Below, one piece after another: positions 10,794-22,393 of a stretch of 64,000 bases of DNA. The position numbers and the translations under genes were made by a program. Under the pieces are notes generated by a model, which had not been told where the DNA came from, searched no databases, and worked only from the letters and a program-made list of their open reading frames with translations. How positions within the stretch are numbered: the first letter of the stretch is position 1; each line of letters opens with the position of its first letter. This DNA comes from Halomonas binhaiensis (GTDB lineage: Bacteria > Pseudomonadota > Gammaproteobacteria > Pseudomonadales > Halomonadaceae): contig NZ_CP038437.2 of NCBI RefSeq assembly GCF_008329985.2, positions 1,240,001 through 1,304,000 of the forward strand, given 5' to 3'.

Positions 10794-13415
10794 ATGAATA
10801 CTGACTATCGCAAACCCCTGCCTGGCACAGAACTCGACTATTTCGATACTCGTGAGGCGGTGGAGGCCATTTCTCCTGGCGCCTACGAGCGTCTGCCCTA
10901 TGTCTCGCGTGTACTGGCCGAGCAGTTGGTACGTCGTTGCTCTCCAGAACTGCTGGCTGACGCACTCAAGCAGTTGATCGAACGTAAACGTGATCTGGAT
11001 TTTCCCTGGTATCCCGCCCGTGTCGTATGCCATGACATTCTTGGCCAGACGGCTCTTGTCGACCTGGCTGGTCTACGTGATGCCATTGCCGAGAAAGGGG
11101 GGGATCCGGCCAAGGTCAATCCGGTGGTGCCGACGCAATTGATCGTCGACCATTCCCTGGCGGTGGAACATGCTGGCTTTGATCCCGAGGCGTTCGACAA
11201 GAATCGTGCCATCGAGGATCGGCGCAACGAAGACCGCTTCCACTTCATCGACTGGACCCGTACGGCGTTCAAGAATGTTGATGTGATTCCGGCCGGCAAT
11301 GGCATCATGCATCAGATCAACCTGGAGAAGATGTCGCCAGTGATACAGGTGCGTTCTGATGAAAGCGGCAGGGGAGTGGCGTTCCCGGATACCTGTGTCG
11401 GTACCGATAGCCATACGCCCCATGTGGATGCCCTTGGTGTCATTGCCGTCGGTGTCGGTGGCCTGGAGGCTGAAAGTGTCATGCTGGGGCGGGCATCGAT
11501 GATGCGCCTGCCCGACATTGTCGGTGTCGAGCTGACCGGCAAGCGTCAGCCGGGTATCACAGCCACTGACATTGTACTGGCACTGACCGAGTTCCTGCGT
11601 CAGCAGCGAGTGGTGGGAGCCTGGCTGGAGTTCTTTGGTGAAGGGGCGTCGAGCCTGACTATCGGCGACCGAGCCACCATCTCCAACATGACCCCGGAAT
11701 ACGGCGCCACAGCTGCGATGTTCTATATCGATGATCAGACCATCGATTATCTCAAGCTGACCGGTCGTGAACCTGAGCAGGTAGCACTGGTCGAGAACTA
11801 CGCAAGGCTCTCGGGGCTGTGGGCCGACAGTCTGGAGCAGGTCGAGTACGAACGGGTGTTGACCTTCGATCTATCCACGGTCGAGCGCAACCTGGCAGGC
11901 CCTTCCAACCCTCATCGCCGCTTGCCGACGGCCGCTCTTGGCGAGCGCGGCATTGCGGTCGATCTGGACAGGGCGTTGGCAGAAGAGAATGAGGGCAAGA
12001 TGCCTGATGGTGCCGTGATCATCGCGGCTATCACCAGTTGCACTAATACCTCCAATCCTCGCAATGTGGTGGCAGCCGGCCTGCTGGCGAAGAAAGCAAA
12101 TGAGCTGGGGCTGATCCGCAAGCCTTGGGTCAAGTCATCTTTTGCCCCGGGCTCCAAGGTCGCACGTCTCTATCTGGAAGAATCAGGGCTGTTGCCAGAG
12201 CTGGAAAAGCTCGGCTTTGGCATCGTTGCCTATGCCTGCACGACGTGCAATGGCATGTCCGGTGCTCTGGATCCTCAGATCCAGCAGGAGATCATCGACC
12301 GAGACCTCTATACCACAGCGGTGTTGTCCGGCAACCGCAACTTTGATGGTCGTATCCACCCATACGCCAAGCAGGCTTTCCTGGCTTCACCTCCGCTGGT
12401 GGTGGCTTATGCCATTGCCGGTACGGTGCGCTTTGATATCGAGAAAGACACACTGGGTCATGATGCCGAGGGCAACGCCATCACGCTCAAGGACCTGTGG
12501 CCATCGGATGAAGAGATCGATGCCATCGTTGGCCAGTACGTCAAGCCGGAGCAGTTCAAGCAGGTCTATATTCCGATGTTCGACCTGGATGCCGTGGAAG
12601 AAGCCAAGAGCCCTCTCTATGACTGGCGTCCAACGAGTACCTATATCCGCCGCCCACCATACTGGGAGGGCAACATGGCCAAGGAACGTGCGCTCAAGGG
12701 AATGCGTCCACTGGCTATCCTGCCGGATAACATCACCACTGATCACCTGTCGCCATCCAATGCGATTCTGGCGTCAAGTGCGGCAGGTGAATACCTGTCC
12801 AGGATGGGAGTACCGGAAGAAGACTTCAATTCCTACGCCACACACCGGGGGGATCATCTCACCGCTCAGCGTGCGACCCTGGCCAATCCCAAGCTGTTCA
12901 ATGAAATGGTGCGGGACGAAGAGGGCGAGGTCGTGCAGGGGTCGCTGGCCCGTATTGAACCGGAGGGCAAGGTCACGCGCATGTGGGAAGCCATTGAAAC
13001 TTACATGGAGCGCGGCCAGCCACTCATCATCATTGCAGGAGCCGATTATGGCCAGGGTTCGTCGCGTGACTGGGCGGCCAAGGGCGTGGCCCTGGCAGGT
13101 GTCGAGGCGATCGTTGCCGAAGGTTTCGAGCGCATTCACCGTACCAACCTGATCGGCATGGGGGTGATGCCGTTGCAGTTTGAAGAGGGGACAACGCGTA
13201 CCTCCCTCGAACTGGAGGGTACGGAAACGTATGACGTCGAGGGCAAGCCGGCGCCTGGGGCAAGGCTTACGCTGGTGATTCATCGAGCAAATGGAAGCGC
13301 CGAACGGATACCCGTGCTCTGCCGTCTGGATACCTTCGAGGAGGTCTCCATCTATTCTGCCGGCGGTGTGCTGCAGCGTTTCGCTCAGGATTTTCTTGAA
13401 TCGGAGGTGGCTTGA
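10794..13415 (+). CDS. acnD: 2-methylcitrate dehydratase AcnD (Fe/S-dependent)
   Basis: 873-residue aconitase-family protein that, with PrpF, converts 2-methylcitrate to 2-methylaconitate in bacteria using the AcnD/PrpF variant of the methylcitrate pathway. The 4Fe-4S ligands are visible: Cys416 in ITSCTNTSNPRN, and Cys482 and Cys485 in CTTCNGMSG. CVGTDSHTPH and the swivel-domain loop GADYGQGSSRDWAAKG also match. It begins MNTDYRKPLPGTELDYFD, typical of AcnD. It is followed without a gap by prpF (stop and start one base apart), its obligate accessory partner. Gene order prpB-prpC-acnD-prpF is the classic arrangement known from Shewanella and pseudomonads. Confidence 0.95.
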   Translation: MNTDYRKPLPGTELDYFDTREAVEAISPGAYERLPYVSRVLAEQLVRRCSPELLADALKQLIERKRDLDFPWYPARVVCHDILGQTALVDLAGLRDAIAEKGGDPAKVNPVVPTQLIVDHSLAVEHAGFDPEAFDKNRAIEDRRNEDRFHFIDWTRTAFKNVDVIPAGNGIMHQINLEKMSPVIQVRSDESGRGVAFPDTCVGTDSHTPHVDALGVIAVGVGGLEAESVMLGRASMMRLPDIVGVELTGKRQPGITATDIVLALTEFLRQQRVVGAWLEFFGEGASSLTIGDRATISNMTPEYGATAAMFYIDDQTIDYLKLTGREPEQVALVENYARLSGLWADSLEQVEYERVLTFDLSTVERNLAGPSNPHRRLPTAALGERGIAVDLDRALAEENEGKMPDGAVIIAAITSCTNTSNPRNVVAAGLLAKKANELGLIRKPWVKSSFAPGSKVARLYLEESGLLPELEKLGFGIVAYACTTCNGMSGALDPQIQQEIIDRDLYTTAVLSGNRNFDGRIHPYAKQAFLASPPLVVAYAIAGTVRFDIEKDTLGHDAEGNAITLKDLWPSDEEIDAIVGQYVKPEQFKQVYIPMFDLDAVEEAKSPLYDWRPTSTYIRRPPYWEGNMAKERALKGMRPLAILPDNITTDHLSPSNAILASSAAGEYLSRMGVPEEDFNSYATHRGDHLTAQRATLANPKLFNEMVRDEEGEVVQGSLARIEPEGKVTRMWEAIETYMERGQPLIIIAGADYGQGSSRDWAAKGVALAGVEAIVAEGFERIHRTNLIGMGVMPLQFEEGTTRTSLELEGTETYDVEGKPAPGARLTLVIHRANGSAERIPVLCRLDTFEEVSIYSAGGVLQRFAQDFLESEVA

Positions 13416-13416
13416 G

Positions 13417-14619
13417 ATGAGTGCGCCCTTCGCCCCACAGTTGCGTATCCCTGCTATCTACATGCGCGGAGGAACCAGTAAAGGTGTGTTCTTCCGTCTC
13501 GAAGACCTTCCTGAAGCGGCCCAGGCTCCTGGACCGACGAGGGATGCCTTGTTGATGCGGATAGTGGGTAGTCCTGATCCCTATGCCAAGCATACTGATG
13601 GCATGGGAGGAGCAACTTCCAGTACCAGCAAGGTGGTCATCCTCTGTAAGAGCGAGTCGCCGGATCATGATGTGGACTACCTGTTTGGACAGGTGGCTCT
13701 CGACAGGCCCTTCATCGACTGGAGTGGTAACTGCGGCAATCTGTCGGCAGCCGTCGGGCCCTGCGCGCTTGAGCTTGGTCTGGTTGATCCTGAGCGTATT
13801 CCACAGAATGGAGAAGTCGAAGTACGCATTTGGCAGGCCAATATTGCCAAGACCATCATTGGGCGCGTAGCGATCACGAATGGTCAGGTTCAGGAGACAG
13901 GTGACTTCGAGCTGGATGGGGTCACGTTCCCGGCTGCGGAGGTCGCTCTGGCTTTCCAGGATCCCGCCGATGGTGAAGGATCCATGTTCCCCACGGGAGC
14001 CGTTGTCGATGAACTGGAAGTAACTGAAGAAGTCGCGGTAGGCGGCCGCATTCGTGCCACTTTGATCAATGCGGGTATTCCGACGATCTTCGTCAACGCG
14101 CAAGACCTGGGATATAGCGGAACTGAGCTGCAGGACGATATCAACTCGGACCCTGGCGCTCTGGCGCGCTTTGAAACTCTGCGTGCTCATGGGGCACTGC
14201 GTATGGGGCTGATTTCACGGTTGGATGAAGCGGCCTCTCGCCAGCACACTCCCAAGGTTGCCTTCGTGGCACCTCCCAAGTCCTATACTGCTTCAAGTGG
14301 CAAGGAAATTGATGCGACCAGCATTGATCTGGTAGTGCGCGCGCTTTCAATGGGTAAGCTGCACCACGCCATGATGGGAACTGCCGCGGTGGCCATTGGT
14401 GTCGCGGCGGCAGTGCCGGGCACGTTGGTCAACCTTGCGGCAGGAGGAGGGGAGACACGGACCTCGGTGGTCTTCGGGCATCCTTCTGGGACATTACGTG
14501 TCGGTGCTCGAGCTGAGCAGGCTGACGGACGCTGGGTCGCGACCGAGGCCACCATGAGCCGAAGTGCCAGAATATTGATGGAGGGAAAGGTCAGGGTCCC
14601 TGCCGAAGTCCTCGCATGA
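13417..14619 (+). CDS. prpF: 2-methylaconitate isomerase, AcnD-accessory protein
   Basis: 400-residue protein of the PrpF family (diaminopimelate-epimerase fold, two similar halves). It isomerises trans- to cis-2-methylaconitate so that AcnD-dependent growth on propionate works. Motifs: IYMRGGTSKGVFFR with the catalytic-lysine region near residue 20, DGMGGATSSTSKVV, DWSGNCGNLSAAVGP, and PTGAVVDELEV in the second half. I start at ATG 13417, one base after the acnD stop, with GGAGG 9 bases upstream inside acnD. An upstream in-frame extension from 13291 overlaps acnD and is not supported. Its stop overlaps a possible ATG of prpD, but the better prpD start is 57 bases on. Confidence 0.95.
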   Translation: MSAPFAPQLRIPAIYMRGGTSKGVFFRLEDLPEAAQAPGPTRDALLMRIVGSPDPYAKHTDGMGGATSSTSKVVILCKSESPDHDVDYLFGQVALDRPFIDWSGNCGNLSAAVGPCALELGLVDPERIPQNGEVEVRIWQANIAKTIIGRVAITNGQVQETGDFELDGVTFPAAEVALAFQDPADGEGSMFPTGAVVDELEVTEEVAVGGRIRATLINAGIPTIFVNAQDLGYSGTELQDDINSDPGALARFETLRAHGALRMGLISRLDEAASRQHTPKVAFVAPPKSYTASSGKEIDATSIDLVVRALSMGKLHHAMMGTAAVAIGVAAAVPGTLVNLAAGGGETRTSVVFGHPSGTLRVGARAEQADGRWVATEATMSRSARILMEGKVRVPAEVLA

Positions 14620-14626
14620 TGACAGT

Positions 14627-14650
14627 GACGCCGCCTTCCCGGGCGGCGTC
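14627..14650 (+). other. Hairpin at the prpF-prpD junction
   Basis: GACGCCGCC and GGCGGCGTC form a perfect 9-bp stem with a 6-base loop, followed by TTCCGTTT. It lies between the prpF stop and the preferred prpD start, so it may act as an intra-operon attenuator or protect the upstream mRNA. Confidence 0.6.
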
Positions 14651-14672
14651 TTCCGTTTCGCTGGAGGCCAGC

Positions 14673-16154
14673 ATGAGCAATGTCGAGAGCAATATCCGTC
14701 CTGATTATGATGAAGAACTCCAGTGCATTGCAGACTATACGCTGGAGTTCGAAGTGGAGAGTGACGAAGCCTTCGAGACAGCGCGCCACTGCCTGATGGA
14801 CAGCCTTGGCTGTGGACTGCTGGCGCTGCGTTTTCCCGAATGCCTGAAGCACCTGGGGCCATTGGTCGAAGGCACATGGGTTCCCCATGGTGCTCGAGTG
14901 CCGGGCACTAGTTTTCGCTTGGATCCCATCAAGGCGGCCTGGGACATAGGCGCCTGTATCCGCTGGCTGGACTACAACGATACCTGGCTGGCGGCGGAGT
15001 GGGGGCACCCATCGGACAACCTCGGCGGCATCCTTGCTGTTGCGGATCACTTCTCGCAGCAGCGAGTGGCGCGAGGGGAGTCTGCGCTGACCATGCGCGA
15101 TGTGCTCGATGCGATGATTCGGGCGCATGAGATCCAGGGGGTGCTGGCGCTGGATAACTCCTTCAACCGTGTGGGACTGGACCACGTTCTATTGGTCAAG
15201 GTGGCATCTACTGCCGCCATTGCCCGACTGATGGGGGCAAATCGGGAGCAACTGCTGTCGGCGTTGTCGCATGCCTGGGTCGACGGGCAGAGCCTGCGAA
15301 CCTATCGTCATGCCCCCAATGCCGGTTCGCGCAAGAGCTGGGCGGCGGGAGATGCTTCCTCTCGCGCCGTGCGGCTGGTTGATATCGCCATGCGCGGAGA
15401 AATGGGCGTTCCCGGAGTGCTCAGTGCGCCTCAGTGGGGGTTCTATGATGTCAGTTTTAGCCACTTCAACAGCAACTTGTCACTCAAGCCCGAGGCCGAG
15501 CGGCGACTGAGTTTCCAGCGTGACTTTGGCAGTTATGTCATGGAAAACGTACTGTTCAAGCTGACGTTTCCTGCCGAATTTCATGCCCAGACAGCTTGTG
15601 AGGCGGCGGTAACATTGCATCCAGAGGTCAAGGGCCGCCTGGATGAGATAGAGCGTATCGAATTGACCACTCACGAGTCGGCGATACGTATCATCTCCAA
15701 GCAGGGAGATCTGGCCAATCCGGCCGATCGTGATCACTGCCTGCAGTACATGACGGCAGTCCCGCTGGCCTTTGGCGAGCTGCGAGTCGAGCACTATGAA
15801 GATGGTTTCCATCAAGATCATCCGGTCATCGATTGGCTGCGCGACAGGATGGTCGTGCAGGAAGACCCGGCATACAGTCGTGACTATCTGGACCCGAGCA
15901 AACGTTCCATCGCCAATGCGATACAGGTCTTCTTTAACGATGGCAGTTCCACCGACAAGGTGGTGGTGGAGTACCCTATAGGTCACCGCCGTCGTCGGGA
16001 TGAGGGCATGCCGGTGTTGATCGATAAGTTTGCCCGCCACTTGGCGACGCGGTTTCCTCCTCAGCGCTGTGAGGAGATCATGAACCTGTGTCGCGATCGG
16101 CAGCGACTCGAGGCCACTGCCGTGGATCGCTTCATGGCGATGTGGACGATCTGA
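14673..16154 (+). CDS. prpD: 2-methylcitrate dehydratase, PrpD family
   Basis: 493-residue member of the MmgE/PrpD family. PrpD dehydrates 2-methylcitrate without an iron-sulfur cluster. The N terminus matches E. coli PrpD closely (NIRPDYDEEL, HCLMDSLGCGL, RWLDYNDTWLAAEWGHPSDN). I start at 14673 (MSNVESNIRPDYDE) because GGAGG lies just upstream; a start at 14616 overlapping prpF would add 19 residues without support. Having prpD together with acnD/prpF gives two potential dehydratases in one operon. This occurs in other proteobacteria, where the role of PrpD beside AcnD is unclear. No obvious terminator follows; a heptad repeat begins at the stop codon. Confidence 0.94.
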   Translation: MSNVESNIRPDYDEELQCIADYTLEFEVESDEAFETARHCLMDSLGCGLLALRFPECLKHLGPLVEGTWVPHGARVPGTSFRLDPIKAAWDIGACIRWLDYNDTWLAAEWGHPSDNLGGILAVADHFSQQRVARGESALTMRDVLDAMIRAHEIQGVLALDNSFNRVGLDHVLLVKVASTAAIARLMGANREQLLSALSHAWVDGQSLRTYRHAPNAGSRKSWAAGDASSRAVRLVDIAMRGEMGVPGVLSAPQWGFYDVSFSHFNSNLSLKPEAERRLSFQRDFGSYVMENVLFKLTFPAEFHAQTACEAAVTLHPEVKGRLDEIERIELTTHESAIRIISKQGDLANPADRDHCLQYMTAVPLAFGELRVEHYEDGFHQDHPVIDWLRDRMVVQEDPAYSRDYLDPSKRSIANAIQVFFNDGSSTDKVVVEYPIGHRRRRDEGMPVLIDKFARHLATRFPPQRCEEIMNLCRDRQRLEATAVDRFMAMWTI

Positions 16155-16190
16155 GCTACGAGCTACGAGCTACGAGCTACGAGCTACGAG
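16153..16190. repeat. 7-bp tandem repeat GAGCTAC, 5.4 copies, overlapping the prpD stop
   Basis: Five perfect GAGCTAC units from 16153 to 16187 plus GAG. The same heptamer, inverted and in eight copies, lies on the far side of the rRNA operon at 22246-22301. Confidence 0.97.
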
Positions 16191-16247
16191 CCGGCGTCTG
16201 GTACTGTTCGTTGCTCGAAGCTTTGGGAACTTTTTTACAGAAAGTCC

Positions 16248-16276
16248 TTGCAGGGCTCCGGTGAAATCCGTAAAGT
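16248..16276 (+). promoter_or_regulatory. rrn promoter candidate P1
   Basis: -35 TTGCAG (16248-16253), 17-bp spacer, -10 TAAAGT (16271-16276). Weakest of the three rrn promoters. Confidence 0.5.
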
Positions 16277-16378
16277 ACGCATCCGCTGCCGGGGACGAGA
16301 CAACGTCACCAGCGGTAAGAGGTGGTAAAAGCGGTTGATTTGAAAAGACTTTTTTAAGTGCTCGGTAAAATCTTTCGC

Positions 16379-16406
16379 TTGACGGACAGGCTGAAATCAG
16401 TAGAAT
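16379..16406 (+). promoter_or_regulatory. rrn promoter candidate P2
   Basis: -35 TTGACG (16379-16384), 16-bp spacer, -10 TAGAAT (16401-16406), then GTCCGCC. The GC-rich discriminator is typical of growth-rate- and ppGpp-controlled stable RNA promoters. Confidence 0.75.
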
Positions 16407-16499
16407 GTCCGCCACTTCGAAACGAGTCGCTGATGAGGCGCTCGTTCAGACTTTCTGTCATCACTGCTTCGATGAAGCAGAGCCTTGAAAAATAGGCAC

Positions 16500-16527
16500 T
16501 TGACGAAAGCTTCTGAGTCTGTAGAAT
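16500..16527 (+). promoter_or_regulatory. rrn promoter candidate P3
   Basis: -35 TTGACG (16500-16505), 16-bp spacer, -10 TAGAAT (16522-16527), then ACGCC. It is nearly a copy of P2, 121 bases downstream. Confidence 0.78.
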
Positions 16528-16581
16528 ACGCCTTCCTCGCAGGGCGATCCGCGAAGCGGATCAAGTCGCAAGACAGCGAGA

Positions 16582-16594
16582 TGCTCTTTAACAA
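16582..16594 (+). promoter_or_regulatory. boxA antitermination site in the rrn leader
   Basis: TGCTCTTTAACAA matches the gammaproteobacterial boxA consensus that recruits NusB/NusE so RNA polymerase reads through the operon. It lies about 60 bases downstream of P3. Confidence 0.9.
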
Positions 16595-16596
16595 TT

Positions 16597-16647
16597 GATC
16601 AGGTAATTCATGTGGGCGCTTGCCGATATGTTGGTGACAAGTCACTG
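16597..16647 (+). other. Left arm of the 16S processing stem
   Basis: This segment (starting GATCAGGTAATTCATGTG) is complementary to 18269-18316 downstream of 16S, with a few mismatches. The long duplex enclosing 16S is the expected RNase III substrate. Confidence 0.85.
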
Positions 16648-16729
16648 AATATCAAGGCAAGCGACTCGTCAAACGAGACGTTTGAACCTTGAGCCAAGTT
16701 TGGTCCACTTAATGGACTATCAAGCTTTT

Positions 16730-18266
<1,537 letters not shown>

Positions 18267-18268
18267 AT

Positions 18269-18316
18269 CGACAAGTCACTGACTGTCGGTAAGTGCTCAC
18301 AATGAATTACCTGATC
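18269..18316 (+). other. Right arm of the 16S processing stem
   Basis: Complementary to 16597-16647; ends in CACAATGAATTACCTGATC, the reverse complement of the start of the left arm. Confidence 0.85.
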
Positions 18317-18432
18317 AAGATAGAGCAATGACTGTTTGAGTCTGTGGCTCAGTTAGTTGAAGCCGCTTCTCTGATCTTAATGAAAAGAGGGTGGAGTCAG
18401 CTGATGAGTCGTGGATTGGTGGCCCGAAAAAT

Positions 18433-18509
<77 letters not shown>

Positions 18510-18514
18510 AGTTC

Positions 18515-18600
18515 AAGCTGTAAGCCATCAGTTTAAAGCTATAAGTAATTCTGGCATTGAAAAGCTATTCAGTGCGAGGTTTTCTTTCAGCTTAAAGCTC
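18515..18600 (+). repeat. Degenerate heptad repeats in the spacer between the two tRNAs
   Basis: Period-7 units AAGCTGT, AAGCCAT, CAGTTTA, AAGCTAT, AAGTAAT occupy 18515-18549, and AGCTTAA/AGCTCAA recur near 18589-18602. The AGCT core and spacing match the GAGCTAC array outside the operon. Confidence 0.65.
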
Positions 18601-18606
18601 AAAAAT

Positions 18607-18682
18607 GGGGCCTTAGCTCAGCTGGGAGAGCGCAACACTGGCAGTGTTGAGGTCAGCGGTTCGATCCCGCTAGGCTCCACCA
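18607..18682 (+). tRNA. tRNA-Ala (anticodon GGC)
   Basis: 76 bases with encoded CCA. Cloverleaf: acceptor GGGGCCT/AGGCTCC (one G-U pair), anticodon stem CAACA/TGTTG, seven-base loop CTGGCAG giving anticodon GGC, T-arm AGCGG-TTCGATC-CCGCT. Ribosomal spacers of gammaproteobacteria normally carry tRNA-Ala(TGC). Here it is the GGC isoacceptor, identical base for base to the copy at 46092-46167. Confidence 0.97.
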
Positions 18683-18693
18683 TCTTGCCGCAA

Positions 18694-18821
18694 TAAGCCT
18701 TAAGCTTTAGTGGTAAGAAAAGACGCTACCATACAGTCTGATAATAAGTCCTAAGCTATAGGCTTGAGGTGACGCTGAACGAAGCTGTCTCCTTGGAGCT
18801 TACAGCTTAGAGCTTATGGCT
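18694..18821 (+). repeat. Degenerate heptad repeats between tRNA-Ala and the 23S gene
   Basis: Three short runs with exact 7-base spacing: TAAGCCT/TAAGCTT (18694-18707), TAAGTCC/TAAGCTA/TAGGCTT (18745-18765) and AGCTTAC/AGCTTAG/AGCTTAT/GGCT (18797-18821). Confidence 0.65.
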
Positions 18822-18826
18822 CTAAA

Positions 18827-18839
18827 CGCTCTTTAACAA
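18827..18839 (+). promoter_or_regulatory. Second boxA, ahead of 23S
   Basis: CGCTCTTTAACAA, the normal spacer copy of the antitermination element. Confidence 0.88.
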
Positions 18840-18911
18840 TGTATATCATGCTGACAAAGTCTCTTTCTCTTCCCGGAGAAAGAGCAAACGATACGTTTCA
18901 AGCGTATCCGG

Positions 18912-18957
18912 CAATTGTCGTGATCGTCATCGATTGACAGACCCCTTGGGGTTATAT

Positions 18958-18960
<3 letters not shown>
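18912..18960 (+). other. Left arm of the 23S processing stem
   Basis: Complementary to 21822-21876, matching over most of its length (for example CAATTGTCGTGATCGTCATCG against CGATGACATCACGACGAACAATTG written on the same strand). RNase III substrate by position. Confidence 0.8.
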
Positions 18961-21821
<2,861 letters not shown>

Positions 21822-21826
<5 letters not shown>

Positions 21827-21876
21827 ATATAACACCCAAGGGGTTTTGGTCGATGACATCACGACGAACAATTGAC
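21822..21876 (+). other. Right arm of the 23S processing stem
   Basis: Pairs with 18912-18960; includes GACCATATAAC and CAAGGGGT blocks whose complements lie just before 23S. Confidence 0.8.
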
Positions 21877-21923
21877 GGGTACGTTGGAACGTGTCGGTCA
21901 GCATGATATGCATTGCCTTTTTT

Positions 21924-22042
21924 CGCCTGACGACCATAGCGAGTGGGAACCACCTGATCCCTTGCCGAACTCAGCAGTGAAACCGCTCAGCGCCGATGGT
22001 AGTGTGGGGTCTCCCCATGTGAGAGTAGGTCATCGTCAGGCA
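21924..22042 (+). rRNA. rrf: 5S ribosomal RNA
   Basis: About 119 bases. The terminal stem CGCCTGACGA/TCGTCAGGCA closes the molecule. Conserved CCGAACTCAGCAGTGAAACCG and GCGCCGATGGTAGTGTGGGG are present. Confidence 0.97.
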
Positions 22043-22050
22043 TTTATTCG

Positions 22051-22086
22051 AAAAAATCCCCCGGATACGTCCGGGGGATTTTTTTT
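22051..22086 (+). terminator. rrn operon terminator
   Basis: AATCCCCCGGA, loop TACG, TCCGGGGGATT, then a run of T. Strong intrinsic terminator about ten bases after 5S. Confidence 0.96.
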
Positions 22087-22245
22087 GCGTCGAGCGACGA
22101 GCACGCTACTCTCGGACCGTGAGCAGTGCCGTGCCACCATGCTGCTCGAAGCTTGAAACTCATTGCTTGCCAACCCCGATCGCCAGGATGGCTGGAATTT
22201 CACGTTTCTGGAGGTTGGCACGGCCCTCAGTGACGCCATCATGCT

Positions 22246-22301
22246 GCTCGTAGCTCGTAGCTCGTAGCTCGTAGCTCGTAGCTCGTAGCTCGTAGCTCGT
22301 A
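22246..22301. repeat. 7-bp tandem repeat GCTCGTA, eight perfect copies
   Basis: The unit is the reverse complement (circularly permuted) of the GAGCTAC heptamer at 16153-16190, so the two arrays form a widely spaced inverted repeat around the rRNA operon. The 307 bases between the rrn terminator and the BCCT gene (22087-22393) hold only this array and related short matches (two copies of CATGCTGCTCG); I see no gene there. Confidence 0.97.
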
Positions 22302-22393
22302 ACCCACCGCTTACAACGCTCTCATTCCCTTCAACAGGAGTTTTCGGTAATTCGGTACGTCCTCTGGCGTGCTTTGCTGCCGCATATCTTGAT

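Noticed and set aside
22246..22301. Possible CRISPR array
   Set aside because: The repeats are contiguous 7-mers without spacers; no cas genes nearby.
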